In this document: positions 48,980 to 58,600 of the stretch, one piece after another | Layout: the number at the start of each line of letters is the position of its first letter | Position numbering within the stretch: the first letter of the stretch is position 1 | From: Seriola aureovittata | Lineage: Eukaryota; Chordata; Actinopteri; Carangiformes; Carangidae | NCBI RefSeq assembly: GCF_021018895.1 | Contig: NC_079369.1 | Coordinates: 11,858,694-11,922,693, forward strand | Reading direction: 5' to 3' | DNA length: 64,000 nt | Position numbers and translations under genes: made by a program | The notes under the pieces: generated by a model | The model's database searches: none | Told to the model about the DNA's origin: nothing | The model's input: only the letters and a program-made list of their open reading frames with translations

Positions 48980-49097
48980 TTCAGACCCAGGTGAGGCAGC
49001 ACTCAGGGGGAGCTGCCCCCCCTGACCAACTACACTCTTAGTCATGCGATTGAAAAATATGTAATTTAGGATTAAATGCAACTGATCTGGGTCTGAA
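48980..49097 (-). other. Stem-forming element in the SNORD44 intron
   Basis: A perfect 11-base inverted pair, TTCAGACCCAG at 48980-48990 and CTGGGTCTGAA at 49087-49097, encloses a GC-rich hairpin near CAGGGGGAGCTGCCCCCC (49004-49021). There are no C/D boxes. It may be a small palindromic repeat or a structured intronic RNA. Confidence 0.5.
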
Positions 49098-49243
49098 GTG
49101 CTGGAAATGCTGTTGATTTTCATACTCACCTCATTTGTGTGACATCTTGTGCAAACAACCGTTATGCCATTTGGTCTGCAAAGTTAGAATAGTTTGTAAG
49201 TTAATGATTTTTTAAAAAAGAGGGAGAGTTCTATTCCTAATAA

Positions 49244-49312
49244 CCAGATCAGAATAAAATTACCTATTTCCTCAACTGGATCAGAGACCTGATTCAAATT
49301 CATCACATCTGA
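49244..49312 (-). ncRNA. Unassigned box C/D snoRNA candidate
   Basis: Read on the minus strand it begins CAGATGTGATGA (C box), has an internal CTGA (D') and ends TTCTGATCTG (D box). The termini CAGAT/ATCTG pair over five bases. It occupies its own short intron. I could not match the stretches before D' and D to a GAS5 snoRNA I remember. Confidence 0.6.
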
Positions 49313-49451
49313 ATGATTTTGTGCACACAATGTTAACATGAAGTGATACTTACCAACAAGACTGAAAAGTCAGCAAAGGTTGCATGTCTGGTGAGAAAAG
49401 AGGAGCACTTAATGCTTTGCCTTAAATACTTCAGGGCTTATGAACAATTGC

Positions 49452-49537
49452 AGCTGACACATCAGCTAGGAGCGAAAGACAATAGTAGTTCTTCACAGTT
49501 TAATCTGCTGAACTATGCGATCATCATTATGTCAAGC
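49452..49537 (-). ncRNA. snord80: Box C/D snoRNA SNORD80, copy a
   Basis: C box ATGATGA and D box CTGA, with terminal stem TTGACA/TGTCAG. It has two guides: GCATAGTTCAGCAG (for GUGAACUAUG in 28S) and GTCTTTCGCTCCTA (for UAGGGGCGAAAGAC in 28S, with one G-U pair), the double guide of human U80. The first guide is shared with U77. Confidence 0.87.
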
Positions 49538-49670
49538 AACACTAAAAGATCAAATTAGGTCAGCCTTTCAACTCACCTTTGTCTTTTGCAGACAGCCAGT
49601 CATTTCTGAAAATGAAAAGAAAAATTAAAAATCACTTCAATAAATCAAGTAGCCTCATAAGTGAGGGAGG

Positions 49671-49752
49671 CCAACACATCAGATAGGAGCGAAAGACATA
49701 TTTCTTCGTCACAGTTATCAGCTGAACTATGCAATCATCACTGCATCAGACC
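49671..49752 (-). ncRNA. snord80: Box C/D snoRNA SNORD80, copy b
   Basis: A second, diverged copy in the next intron upstream. C box GTGATGA, D box CTGA, and both guides retained (TGCATAGTTCAGC and GTCTTTCGCTCCTA). The middle segment differs from copy a. Confidence 0.85.
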
Positions 49753-49915
49753 AGTTTGATATTCAACCAGTAAACTCTTAAAGCACAAACTCACCTGAAG
49801 CTGAGCCAAGAATATTCTAACCATATCCATGAGTACCAGGACCATCTGCAAGTCAAACACAAGACATAAATAAAAACCTAATATATAGTAAATATGCAAG
49901 CATTTCTTAAATCAG

Positions 49916-49997
49916 TACTGCATCAGAAAAAAGTCATCTTTCACTCTTTTTCAGAGAGATTCCCATTGTTTTAAAACAAAAGTCATCATTGACAGTT
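49916..49997 (-). ncRNA. snord79: Box C/D snoRNA, SNORD79-like
   Basis: C box ATGATGA and D box CTGA at 49923-49926. Internal ATGGGAATCTCTCTGA matches the D' guide region I remember for human U79 (28S). The terminal stem ACTG/CAGT is short. Confidence 0.75.
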
Positions 49998-50150
49998 TGT
50001 TGTGGGGACAATAAGTCAAATAAATTTTAGTTCCATTACCTGTTTGATGTTGTCCAAGAGTCAATTCAGTGACCATGACCACACCTGCAGGAACACAACA
50101 TAAATGAGCAATCAAAACAATAATGTCAAGGTTGGAGGTATAAACTTAAC

Positions 50151-50236
50151 AGTGCCTCAGATAATGTAACATGGTGGGTACGAGTATCGTCATCCATCTT
50201 GTCAAGAGTAGCAAATAAATGTCATCACAGCAGCAC
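50151..50236 (-). ncRNA. snord76: Box C/D snoRNA SNORD76
   Basis: C box GTGATGA, then TTATTTGCTACTCTTGA, and a terminal D box in TCTGAGGCAC, the start and end features of human U76 (28S guide). The ends GTGC/GCAC pair. Confidence 0.9.
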
Positions 50237-51026
50237 AGTGGTCACATATAGAATAAGAGACTGATGCTTCTCTGGGTTGTGTAGCTAGTCCAGCCATAGC
50301 TGCACCTCAAATGTTTAAATCTGTAGCACACCAAGACTGCAGTAATCAAATGATGCAGTTGAGTTTTGACACCCATCAATGGCAGTTAAGCAAACATGGA
50401 TCCAAAACCCAACACTCAAATCCTTTGTGGGGTTCCCCCCCTCACCTAGCTGTCTAATGACAGTTGCCTGGTCTCCTGGCTCAATGAGGCAGAGATGGTA
50501 CCATCCTGATCATGTGCATGTGTAATGTGCCTTCAACTGGCTCAAGGTTAAACTTTACATTTTAGCAGTTCTGGTGCAAGTAGTTTCCAAGAGGACAATA
50601 AGCTAACAATTTAAGAGATGCAACCTTGAGCTCTCATAAAGCCACATTTTAAAAGACTAAATTTAAAGCATCCAAAAAAGAAATGGTAATTGGAAATTCT
50701 AATGGAATGCATACCGGTTAAAGATAAGGGTTTTAAGTCACTGTTCATCTGTTGCAGACTGCTGATCTCAATAATAGGGCTATTTTGTTACAGTTGCTGA
50801 AATGTTAAACTATCCTCAAAGAATTGCCCAAAAAAAACAAAACGCCCAAGTACAGATACAGGAACACCTCAGAGAAGCATGAATCCATCTAGACAGCCAC
50901 ACTGAGCAACACCGTGCCTTACCTCCTCCAGTTACATCATGTCTTCCGATTTTCCTGAAACCTGAGGACACACACAATTAGTACTATACTGCCAAGATCA
51001 GAGAGCAGCAAGTACAGCTCAAATAG

Positions 51027-51101
51027 AGAAGTCTCAGTGTAAAACGACTCAGAAATCACTTCTGTCCACTACTCTTATAACAAAAATCATCAGTGACTTC
51101 C
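51027..51101 (-). ncRNA. snord75: Box C/D snoRNA SNORD75
   Basis: C box CTGATGA, internal TAAGAGTAGTGGACAGAAG as in human U75, D' CTGA and D box CTGA. The terminal stem GAAGTC/GACTTC is perfect. Confidence 0.9.
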
Positions 51102-51114
51102 AGTTAGGATAAAT

Positions 51115-51119
<5 letters not shown>

Positions 51120-51146
<27 letters not shown>
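51120..51146. repeat. A homopolymer followed by TATATA
   Basis: Twenty-seven A residues, a U-run on the gas5 transcript, about 20 bases upstream of SNORD75's host exon. Confidence 0.9.
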
Positions 51147-51150
<4 letters not shown>

Positions 51151-51599
51151 TAAAAAATTTCCAATTACCAGTGCAGCATTTGATGACGTCTAGAACTTGG
51201 ACACATCCTTTTAAACCTGAGGAAAAGAAATGCATTTTAGTAACAAATCTCTGACACACCAACTGAGTGGTACCAACTAAACTCATTACCAGTGTATTAA
51301 TGAACCTCAGTGAAGTATTTTCATAAATCACTTCCAACCAGTAATCTTTAACATACGACCATAAACGAGCATTTCTGGTTCCTTACCGTATGTCCACCTT
51401 CATGGTTCAGAAATCCTGTCGACGGGCCTGCAAGCACAGACCAGAAACATTATAAACTTAAGCACATAGATTGTTTAAAATATGCAGTTCTGTCGTCTTG
51501 AATATTAAACATTAAATCTCAAATACTGTTCGCCCTGCGGCTAGCAGCATAGGAGCTTCGCATCTAACTTAAAATGGCAGCATACAGCATACGATTGTC

Positions 51600-51677
51600 C
51601 CATGCAGTCAGAAATGTTGGCGTTTCTTCACATTTACTCAGATGTCCCTACCAACATTTATTTCATCATATAGCCAT
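51600..51677 (-). ncRNA. snord74: Box C/D snoRNA SNORD74
   Basis: C box ATGATGA, then TGTTGGTAGGGACATCTGA (D' guide, as in human U74, 28S). A second segment GCCAACATTTCTGA ends in the D box. It is the first snoRNA of the host, as in mammals. Confidence 0.9.
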
Positions 51678-51985
51678 GGGGCAAAGCTGCACTCAGATAG
51701 AAGGGCTGATTAGCATCATTAGCAACATGCGTGATACAACACGTGGCTGAGGCCTGTTCCTGCTGCTAGCATCAGTTCACTACTTCACACGAAATAAAAT
51801 ATTTATCTGAAACAACAGCACATATCCAGCGGGATAAACATACACATTACAAATCTACAGACATAAAAAACGGCTTAAATAAACAATTAACCCCGGGTAA
51901 AAGGCCACATCCGCAGTGAAAAGGAGAAGGACACACTTACCTGTCAGACAGCAGGAGAATGAGAGAGGGCAGAGGGTGCAAGGCG

Positions 51986-51993
51986 CTTTTATA
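51986..51993 (-). promoter_or_regulatory. TATA box of gas5; 5'TOP start near 51967
   Basis: TATAAAAG on the minus strand. About 24-27 bases downstream (transcript sense) is a run of C/T residues (CCCTCTCTC at 51961-51969), fitting a 5' terminal oligopyrimidine start. Exon 1 is then only about 29 bases long. Confidence 0.65.
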
Positions 51994-52009
51994 CGAGATG
52001 TCGCGAAGC

Positions 52010-55000
52010 ATGATGGGAAAAAATTGTCCGATGACTAGCGCCCCTGCTCGACCAATGACCAGAATTAAACCAAACTACAATTATATTTTGTGAAACAGAA
52101 CAAAATAAAAGGTAGGTAAATAACGGAGGTGGACGATATGGATATATTATTTTTCAGTTTATAAGTTTATAACTAAAAGTAGTGACTAAAAGTAATTAAG
52201 TCTAATACAACAGCCCTGCCATAAATCCAACCTTCATGAAGTTTATAATGTTCAGTTCGTGTCGAAACTGTGTTTTTTTTTCAACTTTATGGTCATTTCG
52301 GGGGAATGATTTTTTTGTTGTTGTTATGCTACTTACATTTCATTTTGGAGGATGTAGTTCATGTTGGTATTGAACTGTACTGCGTCACACTGATAGCTGT
52401 TTCTATTATTTTATCCACCCCATTTATGTCAGTTAGAAATACCTCTCTATATAATGCACTACAATTCAACAGTGCCACACACTGTAGTGTCCAAAATAAT
52501 CATACAGTTGAATCAATAGCTCTCTGCAACAGTTTCAACACAAATTGTACATTCTAACCTTCATGAATGAGGATTTATTGCATCACTGTTGTTTTAGCCA
52601 GGAGTACCTAATAAACTGCCAACTGAGTTTCTCTAGAAAATCAATTGAGAAACTGTTTACACACACACCAAGAAAAGTCATTCAAAACTTTGTTAGTGTA
52701 TGTGCTATGCAGGCTTCAACTTTCCACATCACACTTGTATAAGATCCCTTTTCCAGTGTCAAATCCACAGGGCACAAACATCATTCTGCATGTTGGAGAT
52801 CAAACAATCAAAAGAAGTAACACTGACTGAAACACATCTTTGAGTGGAGGAGTTCTTTAAATATCTAACGTATAAAACTAGTTGGTCACTTTAATGCAGA
52901 AATCATATATAAATTCTTGATCCACAAGGAGTTGTGCTTGTATAAGTGATATGGTATATCATCTCATGATATCTATCCACTACTACCACTTAAAGAAAAG
53001 TATAATCAATAAGTAAATGTTTTACAGTGAAATGTAATCCAAATATATTTATTCAACATATACCAAGACGAATGCTGAGGATATTATTTTGATGGCAAAC
53101 CCCAAGGGGTCCAAAAAGATGCAGGTTCACTTTGTCACTCGTTTAATTGGTAATTAACTGAAAATTAACAAGGGATTTGTACCACTAAAGCACAATTTCA
53201 AGTAAGATCAGTGCTGCATTATAATCTAATCTTCAGAGTCATGCACAGAGGTCAAATCCCCTGGACACCCACACAGTTGTTTTGAAATGCTGTTTGGTTT
53301 TAAACCTGTAGTCAAGTGATAGTGGGGTGGAGTTACGCTGGGAATATAATGATGCAAATCAGCTCTGTGTACTAATAACGAAGATAGTCGAGATTAGTAT
53401 TCCCACTGTAACAACTGCATCAAAAAAACTAACAGAGGGGTGATGGCGGACATGTCAATCAATGTCATGCCATGTCATGACGTGTCATGTGTGGCCAACG
53501 ACGTGAATTCAAGTGACATGCAGACATATTCTTCCTAAAGAAAAAACTAAATCTTAGCTTCCTCTCTGTTTTAAGAAGATGCTCTTTGAAAGAACCATGA
53601 CAAAATCTCACAGGAATAAACTCATGGAGATTTAATATTATGCATCAATAAACAGGAGGATCTGATACAATCAATGGTTATGATCAGAAGGAAATAAAAA
53701 ATACATTTGTTTTGATTGCTCTCTATCAGGCGATACTGAGTGATACTGAAATGTATGGCAAGGCCTCGATTCAATATAATTTACAAAGACAAAACATGGA
53801 GGAAAAAACAAAATAATAACTTTAAATTTAGCTTGGACTCAATTTAATTTGGCTTGTTTCTAAAGGCATTTTTGTCTGCTTTAGAGGAGGATTAAAGTCC
53901 AAAGCAGCAAACACACCACATACACAGGCATTTATTTTCACCTAGTGTGTGACTGGATGCGCTTACAACACCAGGAATGTGGCTTTATAGATCCCTTCAC
54001 CAATTAATTGAATTCTAAAGGTCCTTTACGATTCATCTGAATCAATCAGCTTACTTAATGTAATGGCCAAATATCTATGAGACAAAATAATGAAATTGCA
54101 CACAAAAATAACACGGGAGGGCTGTTACGAGCTTGCTACAGCATTGAGAGATATTCCCAGGCATTTTCAGGTGAAAATTGTTTATTTTTGTATCTCATCC
54201 AAATATGCCTCATTTAGATCCAACCCATGTAGCTGTAAATAAGAGAATGAATGATGGTTCGAAAAAGCATAGGTGTACAGTAGGATAAATATTGCCCTCT
54301 ATGTGGTTCTTATCTTGAAAAACATTGGACAAAAAATTAATATTACAAGACAACTGAACCGGTAGAACAGTCTGGCTCCTCATTTTCACTCTCCTCACCC
54401 TCTGACAACACGAAGAATGGACGTCAAAGTGGTCCACTCAGACATCAGGGATTTTGGAGAGGATACCAAGATAGGTGATGTGCAGAACAAAAGGGAGACT
54501 TCACAGACTCAGTCCTAGCTTTACGTCCTCATTGTGGACCAGTGATCCAGAAAAGACAAAAATATGTAAACAATCATTTGTTCATAAATGCCTTCAGGTA
54601 ACATGGAAACATTTTTAGAGGATTGTTTGTTCTCTGTCCAGATCAAAGTCCCTTTTGCCTTTTCTTTAAACCTTTTTGGCATAATGGACAACCAAATTTG
54701 TCCTTTTGACTGGCAACGTAAATTATTTCTATCTACATTGCATATATTCCATAAACCTATACTATGGGTTATGCAGGGCTTTGCTTCTGGATAACACTTG
54801 GGACACAGAACAGTGTGAAGGACCAAATAGATGTTAACTTAATCAAATGGGTAAATGGAATGATTGCTAAAGATGTAAAGCCATCAAGTTCATATCCTCA
54901 AATATTTTACACTATTGCCAGAAAAAAAAGAAAAAAAAAAAGAACGTTGAAAATAAAAAAAGAATATATATTCATATATCCATCATATGTATATCATATC

Positions 55001-55159
55001 TATATATAAACAACAGTTATAATTAGTTGCAGGCAAGCAGAGAATTTCTCCCCCGCCCCTTTAAGATTCATCCGTTCCACCGTTATAAGGCTGTCAGACT
55101 CTCAGAGGGGGCAGCAGCTTTTTTTCCTCAGTCACCAGATTCCCTGAGATGTAGAGCGC
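52010..55159. other. Intergenic, osbpl9 to gas5
   Basis: About 3 kb of AT-rich sequence without a supported gene. A cluster of CATGTC/CATGAC words lies at about 53449-53495. Short frames at 52270-52830 and 54588-55009 look random. Confidence 0.5.
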
Positions 55160-55645
55160 TGTTTTGTTTGTCAAGGTTTATTTGATTTGAACACCATCAA
55201 CCACACACCCCTTTACAACCCCCCCAAAAAAAACCAGTGTGTTGGGAAATGAGTGCTGCTCTGTCGTGTGGAGCTGATGATGGGTGTGGTCGTGAAGCTG
55301 ACGGACAGAGTCGAGAGACGAGATGCATCGGCGCTCCCGTCTCCACTCTGCGCTGCCGAGTCTCATGTTGGCGGGTATCGGTGGCGGTGGAAGTGAGATT
55401 GCCCAAATAAGGAGAGGAGGTTTACTAATTTTCATGTTACATCTTTGATGCTTTTCCATTTGATTTCATTCATTTCCATATGGTTGTTTTACAGTCAAAT
55501 GCAAAGCTGTGTACATATTCAATCATCAGTCATTCCAAGGCTTGGATAAGAAGTGGTTTTGCAAAAGAGTTCTTATGAAGACTCTGCTGTGTGTGCATTT
55601 CTTTATGCATATGTATGTGTGTGTATCAGAGTGTGCGTAGTCTTC
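55160..55645 (-). other. osbpl9 3' untranslated region
   Basis: From the stop codon to a predicted AATAAA at 55177-55182, about 480 bases. A longer form cannot be excluded. Confidence 0.5.
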
Positions 55646-58600
55646 TCAGTGCCTCTGAGAGGCTAATCTCTTTAATAGAGGATCATCGTAGACCCAGCAC
55701 TCCCCATCCTCATGGAATAGCTGTAGAAACGCACAAACAATAACAATTATTACACTCAGTTCATCTGAAACATCTATTTTAAAATAAAACTACAATATCA
55801 TCTGATATTTCTAACACAGATCTCTGTCTACCTGTGAAACAGAGGTCTTGGATCCGTGTATATTTCAAGTACATTGTAAGCTTTCTGCCATCATTTTCCT
55901 TTTATTTTGAATGTTATTGCCAATGGGGACTGAATACAAACTGTGAACTTAAAAATAACTCAAATTTTAACTTTAATTTTTGCTAATGTTATCTCATTAT
56001 GTTGTATTCAGATTCAGTCATTTGATGTCCAAAAAACAAGAATATATAGTGATTGATAGGGAAAAAGATGCATGTCAAGGTCTCTTCTCACACAGTGTTC
56101 ATGTTCTTTGAGGCAGCTAAAAAACAAAAGGCAGGCAGACTCACCCTAGTCTCCCACTGCTGCTCGTTCTCCTTCCTATCTCTTGCTTCGGCTCTCTGTT
56201 TCTCCTCCAACCGGTGTTTGGCTTCTGTTGCTGCATCAATGTCTTTCAGTTTCAGGTTCAGCGTCACATCTCTCCACAATCTGATGAATTAAAGAGTTAA
56301 AAGTCAAATACACAAACAGGCTGGTATTTCTCCAAGTGAAGCATTTTGTTTCGGCATCCTTTCCTAAACTGGTTAAAGGTTACGAAACAATTTCATTTCT
56401 CACCTTCGGGACTCATACTCGAGTTGGTCTTCCAGCTTTCTCACTTTCTTCTTGATGATACCCATCCTTTTAGTATCTATGAACACTGTGTTCTCCTAGA
56501 AACACACAAAATGCACATTCATTCATTTTTTTATGTTATTTACTGCAAAACTGCTTCTTTAGTAGTTATTCCTCAGTGCAGTACAATTTTACGAGTTTCC
56601 CCTTAGTGATTATTGTCTAATCTGATGAATACCCTCCACCCACCAAAGAAAAAATTTTAAAAAAGAAATAAGAAAAAGAAATAAATATAGGACTCACTCC
56701 AGTTGCCCACTTAGCATACATCACTCCGTTCCATTCCCCTTCAATGGAGCAGAAAGACTTCTTATCATTAGGTGCACTGCAAGAGAAACAGAAAAGAATA
56801 ATAATACACTTCATTAAAAAGGTCAGGATCTTTTATCCTTTATCAGTCTTTGATCTGTGATCTAAAATTGAATTGTGCAACCAGTTTCTTCTTACAAAAT
56901 CTCAGCAGTGATCCTGTGCTTCTTTCCTCCGTAGAAGGGTTTGGTGTGGAACACGATGTTAGCACTGTAGCCCGACTTGGAGCAGGAGATGTTGCACTCC
57001 CCACCCAGCTCCACCCATGGCACAGTCAGAATCGACCTGGACAGACAGGCTCAGGTCAGTGAAGCAAACATTAATGACCAGACAGTAAAAGTAGAGTGAT
57101 GACACAGACAAACACAGGGAAGCAATAAGACACACCTGCCGTATCCGTTAGGGAAGGTGAGGATGTAATGTTCATCATGCTCCAAACACGACACACAACC
57201 TAAAACAAACCCAGCAAGTTATTACTTCACTTATTATTAACTAAACAAAAATGTGTAAAAATGTATACTTTGGAGTGTATGAGGCAGTCCTCTTGTGTAC
57301 CTTGGCCAATGTTGTGGACACCTATGGACATGCCTAAGAACTTAGACTTAGTCCAGATGTGAGCGTTGAACTGGATCTTCTTATTTAAACACTCTGCGTA
57401 GAATGCAGAAACTACAGAAGGTAGACAAGATGTATTGAAGAGTTTGTTTAAAAAATGGACACATTTCAACGACGGACCAGCAAGGGCCGCTTTTCAAAAA
57501 AAAAAAAGGTCAATGTTCAGTGGGCTTTTCTTGACCCTAAATGTCAAAAGGTTTGGGCAGTGCTGTGTAATTATTCAGAAGGAGGAGGTTCGACACTCAC
57601 TGGGTGGGTGGTGAGAGACCTGCTCTGCCACAAAACACACACTATTGGATGAAGACCAGGGAACTGGGCCCTCTGACACCGTCTCCTGAAGGGTGGTAGA
57701 AGGTAAAGGATTGAGAACAGATCAAACCCATGCTTACTCTATGTTACAGTTCTACAAAATATTAAATTCAATTTTTTTTTGTAACTATGTAAACAATATT
57801 AAAGTGAAAGGTGTGGTATGTAAACCTAAAAAGCAGCCAGTTGTAAGGCAAGAAGTTTACTGTTTGCAAAAGGGACTATTCTTGCAATTCAAGTTAAGTT
57901 TATTTGCATAACCAAATATCACATCCAGTGTCTCCATGGTCCTTACAGGCTGACAACATATTTTCAACCAAAGTCACACTTAGCTTCAACCGTGACAAAT
58001 TTTTGCAAATGAGGCTGACGACTTTGACTGCAGAGGCATGTGGTCTCACCGTGTGTGGGGAGGGCTCCTCTGCTTCACTGGGCAAATCCCAGTGGCAATA
58101 GAAAACTTCACCCAGGATTGGATTATAAGGTTTCTTGGCCACTGAGCCTTTCCTCCCTGCATGGAAGGCTGACAGGTACCATTTTACCACCTGAACCATG
58201 CGCTCCCGGGGCTCCGGCTGCTCAGCAATACTAGTGGAAGTCAGATGAAGGGCACAGTTCTTGATATTTTAATATATTTAACATATTGGAATATCTTGTT
58301 GAAACAACTGTTTGCACAGAATTGAGGAGTTGTTGAAGTGGTACATACCTTACAAATAAGTCAGGGTGTGCAAAGAAGTCTGCGTACATTTCTAACAAAG
58401 ACCTCCTCTCTAGGATGAAGGTAGGCAGGACCACCTGTGAAATATAATGAAGGAAAAAAATGTAGCTGCGTGGGTTGTTCAAACGAAACAGCTTGCACCG
58501 ATCATATTAGTGAATAAAAAGAGGATGGCCTGCAGTGGGAGAAAGGCAGAAAAAACAAAGAAAGACACTGGACTGGAGTCATGCAGACATCAGTGCGCTG

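Larger units (their letters stand above)
47983..51969 (-). ncRNA. gas5: GAS5-type non-coding snoRNA host gene
   Basis: Thirteen predicted exons 5'-3': 51941-51969, 51387-51427, 51169-51216, 50923-50954, 50446-50475, 50040-50084, 49795-49845, 49577-49605, 49354-49387, 49130-49175, 48726-48777, 48520-48549 and about 47983-48259. Most are only 29-52 bases, have GT-AG ends and carry no conserved frame. Ten of the twelve introns each contain a minus-strand box C/D snoRNA or candidate; nine match snoRNAs of human GAS5. Exon 1 starts in a pyrimidine tract 18-27 bases after a TATA box, as expected for a 5'TOP transcript. The last exon has AATAAA at 48003-48008. In mammals GAS5 is spliced, and the introns are processed into rRNA 2'-O-methylation guides; the exon RNA is degraded when translated and accumulates on growth arrest. 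The exon ends were chosen by eye. Confidence 0.88.

Noticed and set aside
51217..51386. snoRNA in the second gas5 intron
   Set aside because: Only a weak AGTGATTTATGA stands in for a C box and no matching stem was seen.
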